Shown: piece by piece, positions 22,133 through 31,900 of the stretch
Layout of the letters: each line of letters begins with the position of its first letter
Position numbering within the stretch: the first letter of the stretch is position 1
DNA from: JBBIRM01 sp037441765
Lineage (GTDB): Bacteria; Desulfobacterota; BSN033; UBA1163
Assembly: GCA_037441765.1 (NCBI GenBank)
Contig: JBBIRM010000012.1
Span: 1-36,097, forward strand
DNA: 36,097 nt
Reading direction: 5' to 3'
The notes under the pieces: model-generated
Seen by the model: only the letters and a program-made list of their open reading frames with translations
Told to the model about the DNA's origin: nothing
Database searches by the model: none
Translations under genes and position numbers: made by a program

Positions 22133-23788
22133 ATGCGTTCAGACCGAATGAAAAAAGGAATTGAGAGGGCACCTCATCGTTCCCTTTTTAAAGCATTAGG
22201 GTTGACAGATCGAGAGATTGAAAAACCAATGATCGGGATCGCCAACTCTGCAAATGAGGTCATCCCAGGGCATCTCCACCTCCAACAGATTTCCAATGCA
22301 GTAAAAGCGGGAATTCGGATGGCAGGAGGAACCCCACTTGAGTTTTATACCATTGGCATCTGCGATGGAATCATTATGGGTCATGAGGGAATGAAATACT
22401 CCCTAAGTTCAAGAGAATTGATCGCTGATTCAATTGAATCGATGGCCATGGCCTACCCCTTTGATGGATTGGTGCTTATCCCCAACTGTGATAAGATCAT
22501 TCCTGGCATGTTGATGGCAGCTGCTCGTCTCGACATTCCCGCAATCCTTGTCAGTGGGGGGCCAATGTTGGCAGGTGAGTTTTTGGGAAAGAAGATTGAC
22601 CTCATCTCTGTTTTCGAATCTATAGGTAAGGTGAGGAAAGGAGAAATGAGCAAGGAGGACCTCAAAGAAATCGAGGGCTGCGCCTGTCCAGGAGTAGGCT
22701 CCTGTGCAGGTATGTTTACAGCCAATTCAATGAATTGCCTTTCTGAAGTCCTCGGGCTTGCCCTTCCCTATAATGGGACAATTCCTGCTGTCTATTCTGA
22801 CAGAATCCGTCTTGCAAAAGAGGCCGGTCTAAAAATGATGAACCTCGTCAATAAGGATCTAAAGCCTTCAAAAATCCTGACCCAGAAGGCCTTTGAAAAT
22901 GCCATCACAGTGGATATGGCCTTTGGAGGTTCAACCAATACAGCCCTTCACCTTCCTGCCATTGCAATGGAGTTAGGGATAAAACTCTCTCTCGAGACCT
23001 TTAATTGGATTAGCGAAAGGACACCTCATCTCTGTAATTTGTCTCCAGGTGGGGTCCATCATATTGAAGACTTTCACCAAGCAGGTGGAATCCCCGCCTT
23101 GTTAATGGAACTTACCCGAAAGGATCTTATTCATCAGCAAACCATGACGGTTACAGGAAAACCAATTAAAGAGATTATCAAGGGAAAAAAGGTCTTGAAT
23201 CCAGAGGTCATCCATCCCATTGAAAAACCCTATCACCCTGTTGGGGGTTTAGTCTTTCTTATCGGAAATCTTGCTCCTGAGGGATCGGTAGTAAAACGCT
23301 CGGCTGTTGATGAGTCGATGTTAAAACACACAGGTCCTGCAAGGGTTTTCGATTCCGAAGAAGAGGCCATGAAGATGATCATGGCTCGAAAAATCCAAAA
23401 AGGAGATGTCATTGTAATTCGCTATGAAGGTCCAAAGGGAGGTCCTGGAATGAGGGAGATGCTTGCTCCAACATCTACGCTTATAGGATTGGGAATGGAT
23501 CGAGAGGTTGCCCTTCTCACTGATGGGCGTTTCTCAGGAGGAACCCGAGGGGCAGCGATCGGTCATATCTCCCCAGAGGCTGAAGAGGGAGGACCCATTG
23601 CCGTTGTTCAAAATGGAGACCTCATTGAAATCGATATCCCTAAAAAGAGACTCAATCTTCTTATCCCCGATGAAGAGTTAAAGAAGAGACTCTCTAAATG
23701 GAGACCCAAGAAGAAAGAGTTAAAGGGGTATTTGAGTAGATATGCGAGATTGGTCACTTCGGCAAGTTCAGGAGCTGTTTTAAAGTGA
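22133..23788 (+). CDS. ilvD: Dihydroxy-acid dehydratase
   Basis: A 551-aa Fe-S enzyme converting dihydroxy-isovalerate/-methylvalerate to the 2-keto acids in valine, leucine and isoleucine synthesis. Cluster cysteines appear in VLIPNCDKIIPGM and CACPGVGSCAGMFTANSM. GICDGIIMGHEGMKYSL, FGGSTNTALHLPAIA and the late LTDGRFSGGTRGAAIGH are diagnostic. Length is standard. GAAAGGAGAAAAAA precedes the ATG. It is monocistronic here, with other branched-chain genes not in view, and converges with the LarA-like gene. Confidence 0.97.
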   Translation: MRSDRMKKGIERAPHRSLFKALGLTDREIEKPMIGIANSANEVIPGHLHLQQISNAVKAGIRMAGGTPLEFYTIGICDGIIMGHEGMKYSLSSRELIADSIESMAMAYPFDGLVLIPNCDKIIPGMLMAAARLDIPAILVSGGPMLAGEFLGKKIDLISVFESIGKVRKGEMSKEDLKEIEGCACPGVGSCAGMFTANSMNCLSEVLGLALPYNGTIPAVYSDRIRLAKEAGLKMMNLVNKDLKPSKILTQKAFENAITVDMAFGGSTNTALHLPAIAMELGIKLSLETFNWISERTPHLCNLSPGGVHHIEDFHQAGGIPALLMELTRKDLIHQQTMTVTGKPIKEIIKGKKVLNPEVIHPIEKPYHPVGGLVFLIGNLAPEGSVVKRSAVDESMLKHTGPARVFDSEEEAMKMIMARKIQKGDVIVIRYEGPKGGPGMREMLAPTSTLIGLGMDREVALLTDGRFSGGTRGAAIGHISPEAEEGGPIAVVQNGDLIEIDIPKKRLNLLIPDEELKKRLSKWRPKKKELKGYLSRYARLVTSASSGAVLK

Positions 23789-23843
23789 TAGTGATTTATT
23801 GGATGAGAAATAATGAGATTGAGTTTTAAAAATCATTATCTCC

Positions 23844-25271
23844 CTAACCCTTTTTTAAGACAGGTACCGCATAAGGTCCTTCCCGGATGAACGCCATTGA
23901 TGGCTTGACTCCTTTTTCATGATATCGACTAACTGCATAGAGGATAGCCTTCTGAACCATCTCCCGGGCCTTTTCAAGAGATGGTCGAACCCTCTTCCCC
24001 TTAAGAAAATCGAGCCCGCAGATTCCAGGTAAGAGATTATATTCTGGCCTTTCGATTTCAAGAGAACAATAGATTAATCCTTCCTCTCCAACCTTTTTCA
24101 GAACCCTTCCCCAGACCTCGGGCTCCCACTGATCCTTAATAAATTTCCACTCTGGCATTCTCAGGATATTGATATATCCATCTGGCCCCTGCAATTTGAG
24201 AAGATGAATCAGGGTTTTATATTCTGGAGACCCAATTGGTTCGATGGGATCTCGATTGTTGGCTACTATGAGAATAATCCCTCCCTTTTTTACAGCGGGC
24301 AGTGCCCCAACCCCAGCCTTTGCAGTCTGGTAGTGATCCCTTCCAACGTATCCGCTGTGCGTAATGACAATATCGAACTCCTCGTTGATGGAAATCTCCG
24401 CATATCCCTTTATCAATTCAAAGGCCATTCGATTAACCTCAGCCATATCTCCGGCAAAAACCTCTACCAAGCGAAGATTCTTATCCAGATTTACATTGAC
24501 CACAAAATCTATTCCAACGGTCTGGGCTACTTCAAGAGCCTCCTCATGGCATGGGTTTCCTTCAAGGACAAGGTTTGTCGCATTTGGGTCTTCAAGATAG
24601 TATGGGCCATGAAATTTCTGAATCGTTTTTAAATCCACAAGACCGGGGCATATGGACTTCCTCCCACCAGAGATGCCCGTGAAGAAATGTGTCTCCACCA
24701 AGCCTGTAGCAATCTTAAGATCTGCAACGTAAAAATCACGATTCACATAGACAGGAGTCCCCCGTTTTGTATTCCCAATGCTTTCGAGAAGTTCAAGGTT
24801 CTCACAATCATGGTCAAGGATTTTATATTGATTAATTATATCTTCCCCATACATCTCTACCTTCTCATCATAAGTGCTTGCCCTGTGCATTCCAGTAGCA
24901 ACGATGATCTTGATCTTTTCTCTCTTGACTCCCGATGACTCCAACCGCCTGAGTATGGGGAGAAGAATCCCACTGTCTCCTTTATAGGGAACGGGCCTTG
25001 TAATATCAGAGACAGCAATGGCTACGGATATCTCTTCTGGTGGTTTTCCCTTTTTCCGAATGATCTCCTCCAGAGGAGGACTGTGTATGGGTTTTGAAAG
25101 TGCCTCCTCAATGGCCTTTCGAGGATCAGGAATTACTGGAACATCTCCCATCGTAAGTTCAACACAATTTTCAGGCACAAAAACATCAATCGAATTTGAG
25201 CCATATTCTACATAGATTTTCTTCCAATCCCTTTGGTCAATCTTTTTAAATACCTTCTGAATGCCGGGCAT
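23844..25271 (-). CDS. LarA-family nickel-pincer racemase-like enzyme
   Basis: A 475-aa cytoplasmic protein of the lactate racemase (DUF2088/LarA) family. The key residues have the same spacing as in Lactiplantibacillus LarA: His129 in ATGMH, His195 in VETHFF, Lys205 in SGGRKSICPG (the cofactor-tethering Lys) and His221. These correspond to LarA His108, His174, Lys184 and His200. The family catalyses racemisation or epimerisation of various 2-hydroxy acids, so the substrate is open. The cofactor-making genes larB, larC and larE are not in the window. There is no good ribosome site before the ATG. It lies 51 nt downstream of the Fe-type alcohol dehydrogenase and probably forms an operon with it. 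Confidence 0.88.
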   Translation of the reverse strand: MPGIQKVFKKIDQRDWKKIYVEYGSNSIDVFVPENCVELTMGDVPVIPDPRKAIEEALSKPIHSPPLEEIIRKKGKPPEEISVAIAVSDITRPVPYKGDSGILLPILRRLESSGVKREKIKIIVATGMHRASTYDEKVEMYGEDIINQYKILDHDCENLELLESIGNTKRGTPVYVNRDFYVADLKIATGLVETHFFTGISGGRKSICPGLVDLKTIQKFHGPYYLEDPNATNLVLEGNPCHEEALEVAQTVGIDFVVNVNLDKNLRLVEVFAGDMAEVNRMAFELIKGYAEISINEEFDIVITHSGYVGRDHYQTAKAGVGALPAVKKGGIILIVANNRDPIEPIGSPEYKTLIHLLKLQGPDGYINILRMPEWKFIKDQWEPEVWGRVLKKVGEEGLIYCSLEIERPEYNLLPGICGLDFLKGKRVRPSLEKAREMVQKAILYAVSRYHEKGVKPSMAFIREGPYAVPVLKKG

Positions 25272-25322
25272 AGCTTTATTAAAAATCTGTTAAAAAATAG
25301 ATTTCAACCTTTCCACACAAAT

Positions 25323-26639
25323 TTATGGGATAAGACTCAGATCCCCTGTAAGGGCTGCCTCCAGAACTGGTTTCATCAAACGATCAACATCGCCTTTTTC
25401 TGCATCCATTGGAATTGGCATATTCTGAAGTTTACTTTTAAGTTGGGGGTTCTTGGCAGCAGTAAGCATCCTTCTAATATGACCTTTGGTAGCTCCTGCT
25501 TCCTTTAAGGTTGTGGGGAAATTGAGATCTTTTTCCAAGGCAATCATCCCCTTTGCCACGGTGAGCCCCAGATTTTTCCCCTTCAGTCCTTCGATCTTTC
25601 TTTTAATATAGCCTGCCTCTCTTAGGATAGATCCCATGGCCCTGAGTTGATCCTCTATCACCGGAGCAAAAAGCACTGTATAGTAAGGGTTGAGTAAAGC
25701 GCATGCCCTTCCATGGCTGAGGATATCCACCAATGAAAAACTTCCCAAATGGGGACCGCTCGTCCCCCCAAGCATGATAGAATATCCACCAAGATCTGTC
25801 CCGAGTGCCAGGGCAATTCTACCCTCTAAATCAACATGATTCTTTTTAACCCTCTTAAGTCCTTCTACAATCAATTTAATGCATAGAGTAGCAACCTCCT
25901 TTATCCTCTCGTATCCAGGGCCACTTGCGCCCATAAAGACCTCCCAGGCATGAGCAATACCATCAAGGCCCCCATCTAAGGTAAGGTTCATAGGTGATTC
26001 GATTGTAGTTCTGAAATCAAAGACTGCTTTGGGAGGGACAATCGCTTCATCTATGATCAACTTTTTCTGGCCGCTTACAGGATCTGTGATGTTGGAATAT
26101 TTTGTCAGGTGTGCTGCTGAACTGGAAGTAGTTTGAATCGCTACAACGGGCATGACCTCCTTGCCTGTTTCCTCCTTCATCTTAGAAATGATCCCTGTTC
26201 CAAAATAGGGCTCAATGGAGTCCGCCTGTCCAGGTTCTCCTCCTAAAACCTCCATCACCTCGGAGGGGGTATAGGTATTGAGAACCGCTGCCGCTTTTAT
26301 TGCATCAATGGTACTTCCTCCTCCCAGGGCAACGATTACATCGGGTTTTGATCGGGCTATTTGAAAGCTAATCCTATATACATCCTCCCGAGGAGCATTT
26401 GGCCTAGCTCCATTAAACATCTCAAAAGTCACTCCATTTTCAATTAAACTTCCTTTAACCTCTTCAAGGAATTTATCAATCCATCCCCGTCCCAATCCAA
26501 TCACAAAAACAGAGGCCCGCTCACCATACTCCCGCACATATCTTCCAATTACGTTTAAGACATCCTCCCCAAAGGTATAGGAATCTCCTTTCCAATCCTT
26601 TAATATTTTCTTGGCTTGTTCCATATCCTCCCTTAGCAT
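25323..26639 (-). CDS. Iron-type (group III) alcohol dehydrogenase
   Basis: A 438-aa NAD(P)-dependent dehydrogenase of the iron-containing family. The nucleotide motif ALGGGSTIDAIKAAAVL (about 104-120) is the family hallmark. Metal-ligand regions are DGGLDGIAHAWE and the later LSHGRACALLNPYYTV, each with the conserved His. Family members oxidise or reduce short alcohols, aldehydes and some hydroxy acids. Pairing with the LarA-like enzyme suggests a joint pathway on a 2-hydroxy acid (inference). Two in-frame ATGs (26639 and 26624) both have close purine-rich sites; the first is used. Confidence 0.87.
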   Translation of the reverse strand: MLREDMEQAKKILKDWKGDSYTFGEDVLNVIGRYVREYGERASVFVIGLGRGWIDKFLEEVKGSLIENGVTFEMFNGARPNAPREDVYRISFQIARSKPDVIVALGGGSTIDAIKAAAVLNTYTPSEVMEVLGGEPGQADSIEPYFGTGIISKMKEETGKEVMPVVAIQTTSSSAAHLTKYSNITDPVSGQKKLIIDEAIVPPKAVFDFRTTIESPMNLTLDGGLDGIAHAWEVFMGASGPGYERIKEVATLCIKLIVEGLKRVKKNHVDLEGRIALALGTDLGGYSIMLGGTSGPHLGSFSLVDILSHGRACALLNPYYTVLFAPVIEDQLRAMGSILREAGYIKRKIEGLKGKNLGLTVAKGMIALEKDLNFPTTLKEAGATKGHIRRMLTAAKNPQLKSKLQNMPIPMDAEKGDVDRLMKPVLEAALTGDLSLIP

Positions 26640-26681
26640 ATCTCCACCCCTAAATAAAAAGGTTGCTTATTTTTAAACATA

Positions 26682-26713
26682 AAGAGGGTTAAGCATTATG
26701 GCCCAACCCTCTT
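26682..26713 (-). terminator. Hairpin after the tRNA-Gly/tRNA-Cys unit
   Basis: 9-bp perfect stem AAGAGGGTT / AACCCTCTT with a 14-nt loop, 9 nt after the tRNA-Cys 3' end. A weak T-rich stretch (TATGTTT) follows on the minus strand. Confidence 0.55.
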
Positions 26714-26721
26714 ATTGTACT

Positions 26722-26796
26722 TGGAGGCGGCAACCGGATTTGAACCGGTGAATAACGGTTTTGCAGACCGTCGCCTTACCACTTGGCTATGCCGCC
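26722..26796 (-). tRNA. tRNA-Cys (anticodon GCA)
   Basis: 75 nt with encoded CCA. Acceptor GGCGGCA pairs with TGCCGCC; the D-arm has AAGTGGTAAGGC; anticodon loop CTGCAAA gives GCA; T-loop GGTTCAAATCC. It is separated from tRNA-Gly by a single base, so the two are processed from one transcript. Confidence 0.97.
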
Positions 26797-26797
26797 C

Positions 26798-26872
<75 letters not shown>

Positions 26873-26887
26873 TCTTAATTCATTAAA

Positions 26888-26916
26888 AAATTACAAGATT
26901 TAAACCCCGATGTCAA
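26888..26916 (-). promoter_or_regulatory. Promoter for the tRNA-Gly/tRNA-Cys unit
   Basis: Minus-strand TTGACA (26916-26911), exactly 17 bp, TAATTT (26893-26888), 16 bp before the mature tRNA-Gly. The boxes are identical to those of the groES and 54-aa gene promoters. Confidence 0.7.
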
Positions 26917-27004
26917 TAGGTAACCTCAAAACAAAGTCAGAGTTGTCGGTTGGAAGGTCAGGGTTAATAAATAAGAACACCACTCCATTCCGGAATACCT
27001 TTCT

Positions 27005-27568
27005 CTAAGCAATGATCGTTTTCAGGAACTTTCTAAAATAATCGACCGCTGAAAGGATGGCCATTGCCATGGCAATCCATAGAAGACATGATCCAATTTG
27101 ATAAAAATTAATGGAAAGATAGGTCTCCTTTAGGATAAGGAAAAAAATTGCAGAAGTCTCAAAAAAGGTCTTATATTTCCCAAGTTCGCTCGCTGATATC
27201 ACAATATCCTGGGAAGCTGCAATCCCCCTAAGACCTGTCACAGCAATCTCCCTTCCAACGATGATGATCACAATCCAGAAAGGAATCCCCCTCGCCGGAA
27301 TGAGTGCAATCAGGGAGGTAACGATGAGGAGTTTATCAGCCATTGGGTCTAAAAATTTTCCTAAGGTTGTCACCATTCCCCGACGTCGGGCAAGATATCC
27401 ATCAAGTGTGTCTGTCACTGAAACCAACAAAAAGAGTATGGCTGTCACTACCTGAAAGAATTGGCCAGAAGAAAAGAGGAAAACCAATATTATGGGGATA
27501 GCCAGAACCCGGATAATTGTCAATCCATTGGGTAAAGTCAACATCTGCTGACGACTCAGTCTTTCCAT
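27005..27568 (-). CDS. pgsA: CDP-diacylglycerol-glycerol-3-phosphate 3-phosphatidyltransferase
   Basis: A 187-aa inner-membrane enzyme that makes phosphatidylglycerol phosphate, the first step to phosphatidylglycerol and cardiolipin. The CDP-alcohol phosphotransferase motif is complete: Asp53, Asp56-Gly57, Ala60-Arg61, Gly70, Asp74 and Asp78. The N-terminal LPNGLTIIRVLAIPIILVF is typical of PgsA. Several hydrophobic helices are present. Phosphatidylinositol-phosphate synthase shares this motif, so with ino1 in the window an inositol substrate cannot be fully excluded. The overall sequence favours PgsA. Confidence 0.9.
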   Translation of the reverse strand: MERLSRQQMLTLPNGLTIIRVLAIPIILVFLFSSGQFFQVVTAILFLLVSVTDTLDGYLARRRGMVTTLGKFLDPMADKLLIVTSLIALIPARGIPFWIVIIIVGREIAVTGLRGIAASQDIVISASELGKYKTFFETSAIFFLILKETYLSINFYQIGSCLLWIAMAMAILSAVDYFRKFLKTIIA

Positions 27569-27644
27569 AAAAAAATGATGACCTTCGGATTCAATATCTC
27601 AGGTCTTAGTTTGATCAATTACCACTTAGAACATAGACCAGAAG

Positions 27645-28238
27645 CTATGGTTTATATGATTGATAAAAACTGATCACTCTTTTAACATAATCGATGGTCT
27701 CTTGGTANNNNNNNNNNNGGAGCTCCGAGACAAGATTTTCACCTGCATTATAAGCAGCCAGCGAAAGTCGAATGTCATTGTTAAATAGGGTCAAAAGATA
27801 CTTAAGGTATCGAACGCCACCCTCAATGTTTTCCCTCGGATTGAAGATATCTGTAACATTCATTCTTAGAGCAGTATGCGGCATCAATTGCATCAATCCC
27901 TTTGCTCCTTTTTTTGAAACAGCAAATGGATTAAATCCCGATTCGGCACGAATCATCGCCTTGATCAGCGCAAAATCTACCCCATACTTTTTTGAAAATT
28001 CGTAAATAAGCGAATCATATTGATTGGAATCCCTTATATAGATTGTAGAAGAAGAATGATTATCCTCCCCTATGTCTTCTTTGCTCTCGCGAATGTAGAG
28101 TTTAAACTTGGGGTCCCTCGGGCAGTTGGTAAAATGGATTACTCCTTTTTCATCCACGTACCGATAAATTCCTGCCCAGGAAAGACCATTAAAAGATAAA
28201 AGAAAAAAGAGTAAAAACGTAATGGTAATATACCACAT
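27645..28238 (-). CDS. Lytic murein transglycosylase (SLT domain), interrupted by assembly gap
   Basis: About 197 aa. A signal peptide (residues about 1-22, ending SWA) is followed by a DUF4124-like segment (GIYRYVDEKGVIHFTNCP) and a C-terminal lysozyme-like SLT domain. AMIRAESGFNPFAVS gives catalytic Glu99, and GAKGLMQLMPHTA and LAAYNAGENLVSEL follow. It should cleave peptidoglycan in the periplasm. Eleven unknown bases (27708-27718) fall in the loop before YQETIDYVKRVISFY. The frame continues sensibly across them, so the gene is probably intact and only the assembly is incomplete. Confidence 0.88.
   Translation of the reverse strand: MWYITITFLLFFLLSFNGLSWAGIYRYVDEKGVIHFTNCPRDPKFKLYIRESKEDIGEDNHSSSTIYIRDSNQYDSLIYEFSKKYGVDFALIKAMIRAESGFNPFAVSKKGAKGLMQLMPHTALRMNVTDIFNPRENIEGGVRYLKYLLTLFNNDIRLSLAAYNAGENLVSELXXXXYQETIDYVKRVISFYQSYKP
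27708..27718. other. Assembly gap (11 N)
   Basis: A run of 11 undetermined bases inside the lytic transglycosylase gene. The true length is uncertain. Homologues usually have a short Gly/Pro loop at this point. Confidence 0.99.
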
Positions 28239-28377
28239 AATCTGAAAAACCTTTATTTATGGATAAAAATTAACCAGAATTTACCTAAATCTTAAGATTT
28301 TTATCAATTATTGAACAGAATCAAGATTAGAAATTGAACTTAAAAATATAATGCAATCTTTATGCCCGATCTCTTAT

Positions 28378-28944
28378 CTAATATGAAATCCCTATTAGGA
28401 AGCAGTGGGTATTGATCCCCTCGTCATGGTTAAATGGATCGGAGATGTGCTCTAAGCGATATTCTCCTCTGAGAAGGTATCTCTTCCTTAAACTGACATT
28501 CATCCCTGTCCCAATGTGAAGAATCCCTGCAACATGAGATTTTCCTATATATCTTATCCCTCCATTACTGTTATTGTAGCCTGCACCTACCCCACCGATT
28601 AAAAACCATTTCCATCCCTTCCCCTCAAGAGGTCTAAACAAGATATTAGTATTGACCCCTAAGACATAAAGATTCTTTTCGTGTTTTATTCCATAATAAG
28701 AGAAGTTACCCTCAAATTCAAAATCCCAATTTCTATGAAGAGAGTATTGGATTCTCGGAAGAAACGCCAACTGGGTCAGCGTTGGCCGACCGTGAATAAA
28801 ATCTGCATTTGGTCCTGCCAGAAGTGAAAAACCCCACTTCAACTTCCTCTCTTCTTCGCCATAAGATAAAGAGACCGCCAATAGGATGATAAGGATTGTT
28901 AAAATGATGATTCCATTTTGCCTTTTTTCCAGACTCCAATTCAT
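28378..28944 (-). CDS. Outer-membrane beta-barrel protein, PagL-like (lipid A 3-O-deacylase family)
   Basis: A 188-aa protein with an N-terminal hydrophobic signal (about 12-28, ending SYG). Alternating aromatic beta strands follow, and it ends in an aromatic residue (...CFLIGISY), as outer-membrane barrels do. The segment YRLEHISDPFNHDEGINTHC resembles the H-x-S-N region of PagL, with His and Ser kept but Asp in place of Asn. PagL removes the 3-position acyl chain of lipid A. The exact catalytic Glu is not certain here, so activity is an inference. It follows the RND pump gene by 37 nt and may be the last gene of the efflux operon. Confidence 0.65.
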   Translation of the reverse strand: MNWSLEKRQNGIIILTILIILLAVSLSYGEEERKLKWGFSLLAGPNADFIHGRPTLTQLAFLPRIQYSLHRNWDFEFEGNFSYYGIKHEKNLYVLGVNTNILFRPLEGKGWKWFLIGGVGAGYNNSNGGIRYIGKSHVAGILHIGTGMNVSLRKRYLLRGEYRLEHISDPFNHDEGINTHCFLIGISY

Positions 28945-28981
28945 GGCCCATTTCCCTTTCCTTACTTTTTCATCTTTTATC

Positions 28982-31900
28982 CTATTTTCTTTCCCTTTTC
29001 AATAAATTTTTTATTCTCCTCTGTAGGTCATCAAATAGAGTATATACCACAGGAACGACAAAAAGGGTAAGAAGGGTTGAGGCAAACATTCCCCCAAAAG
29101 TAGCCCTTCCCATCCCTGCTCTTGCCTCTCCACCTGCGCTATAACCCAAGGCCACTGGGAGAACCCCTAAGATGGTTGTAACCGCCGTCATCAAAATAGG
29201 CCGAAGCCTTGTAGGAGAGGCCTCCAGGACAGCCTCGTTTCTCTCCATCCCCCTCTCTCTTAATGTATTCGTGTAATCGACCAGAAGAATAGAATTCTTA
29301 ATCACGAGGGCGGTAAGCGTGATCATACCGATCATGCTAATAATCGAAATGGTATCTCTGGTTAGATAGAGGGCGCCGAATGCCCCTACCGTACTTAAGG
29401 GCAGGGCAATCATAACTGTTAATGGGTGGAGGAAACTATTAAATTGCATGGCAAGAACCATATAGATGATGATAATGGCCTGGATCAGGGCCATTACCAG
29501 ATAGTAAAAAGATTCCTTAAAGGCTTCTGCCTGTCCAGTAAATGCGTAAGAGTAACCAGGGGGAAGATATTTTTTAGCAAGGGATTCAACCTCTAATATC
29601 GCCTCTCCGAGGGTCTTCCCTGCGGTTGTATCCGCAAAGATCGTGGCACTTCTCTGTCGATCCTTTCGGTTGACAAGATTGGGTCCAATCCCCTCCTCTA
29701 TCTGAACAACCTGTGCAAGTTTAATCAGTCCTCCCTTTGGGGTTCGGATGGAGATCTGTGAGATATCCTGTGGATTCATTCTCTGATCCCTGATCAGGCG
29801 GACCCTAACATCATACCGCTTTGCCCTCTCCACATCCTTAAACTTTGAAATCTCCTGCCCTCCGATCAATTGCTGAATAGAAGAAGAGATCTCCCGAATA
29901 TCCACTCCCAAATCGGCTGCCCTATTGCGATCGATCAGCACCCTTACCTCAGGCTTCGTCAATTCAAGATCAGAACTGACATCAACAATACCCGTACTCT
30001 TAACCATCTCTCCGATGATCTTTTCAGAAATCTTCTCAAGCCTCTCCATCTCTGGACCTTTAAGATCAACCTGAAGGGGAGCTCCTCTTCGGCCTGCGGT
30101 AGCCACTGGAGAAATATCCTCCACATAGGCTTTAAAGCCTGGCATCTCGCGCATCCTCTTTCTAAGATCCCCCATGATCTGCTGTTGAGAACGTTTTCTT
30201 TCTCTTCGGTCCTTCAGGTTGACAACCACAAACCCTTTGTTAACCTCCTTTCTTTCACCCACCCCTATGGCGACAAACACACTTTTAGCCTCTGGAAGAG
30301 AAAGTGCAAGGTCTTCCACCATCCTAAGTTTCTCATCAGTCTCGTAGAGGGTGGAACCTGTAGGGGTCTCGAGACGAATAATGAAACGTCCTTCATCGGA
30401 TTTGGGTACAAATTCCCTTTTTAGATTGATAAAAAGCCCTATGCTCGCAATGAAAATTGCAATGGCGATGAGAACTACAAGCCCCCTATGCCTTAAAGCA
30501 AATCTCAATGCCCTCTGGTATCGAACCTCAATCTTCCGATAAGCTTGATCAAAAAATTGATAAAACCTGCTGTGTTTCGACTCCACCTTTAAAAATCTTG
30601 AACAAAGCATGGGAATCAGGATGAGTGAAATGACAAGTGAGGCTATGACCGATACAGCAACTGTCACCCCAAACTGGAAGAAGAAACGTCCAATCATCCC
30701 TCCCATGAAAGCCACCGGGATAAAGACCGAGGCAATGGAAAAGGTTGCCGCCATCGCTGCAAATGCAATCTCAGAAGTCCCTTCCCTGGCAGCGGTCATT
30801 GGATCGGAACCCTCCTCCATGTGCCTATAGATATTCTCAAGGACAATAATGGCATCATCGCAAACCACGCCGACCATCATCGAGAGGGCAAGCATGGTCA
30901 TGTAGTTCATGGTAAAACCTAAGAAATGCATCATCCCAAAACTGGTGATGAGTGAAGTTGGAATGGAAATGGCTGTAATCACCGTGCTTCGAAGGCTAAG
31001 AAGGAATATAAACATGACGACCGCAGCGAGAAGTCCACCAATGAACACATCTTCAGTGACCCCTCCGATTGCCTCTTCAATAAATTTTGATGTATCGGTC
31101 GAGACATGGATATCGACTCCGGGAGGTAGGATCTTTTTTAAGTCAATAAGTTTCTTTTTGACCTCCCTCGCTACTTCAACTACATTTGCTCCAGAACGGG
31201 GGATCACTCCCAATCCAACTGCTGGAACCCGATTATACCTGGCGATGGTTCTTATAGGTTCGGTTCCATCCTCTGCCCATCCGACATCCTTCAGTCGCAC
31301 AGGCGCACCATTTTGATAAATTATGATTAAATCATTAAACTCCTCAATATTTCTCAATTCCCCCAAATTGCGGACAGTGAACTCACGCCTAACGCTTTCA
31401 ATAATCCCACCTGGCAACTCTATATTTTTTGAAAAAAAGGCCCTTGACACATCCGCTGAAGTCAATCGGTAGGCTTCCAATTTCTTTCTGTCAAGCCAAA
31501 CCCTAATTTCCCTCTTGACATATCCCCCCAACAGAATCGATCCAACCCCTTTAATGGATTCCAGTTGGGGCCGTAAAACTTCATCTGCCAGGACTCCCAA
31601 TTTTTGGGAGGGCTGATTCCCTGTGACAGAAAGCCATAGAATAGGCCTTGCATTAATGTCGAGTTTATCAATAATGGGTGGATCTATATCCGCTGGCAAT
31701 TTCCTTTTCGCCACATCCACCTTTGCCCTGACGTCCTGAACTGCAGAATCGATATCCCGATAGAGTTCAAACTCCACCACAATCTGAGAAAACCCATAAC
31801 CGCTGGTTGAGCTAATATGTTTTACTCCTTCAATAGTATTGACCTGCTCTTCTATGGGATCTGTGACATCCGTATCCATCACCTCTGGCGCTGCTCCGAA

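Noticed and set aside
24204..24632. 142-codon rightward open frame inside the LarA-like gene
   Set aside because: It is antisense to a well-conserved gene, has low-complexity non-protein-like composition and no ribosome site.
27645..28238. Pseudogene call for the lytic transglycosylase
   Set aside because: The only defect is a run of N; the reading frame and conserved motifs are kept on both sides.
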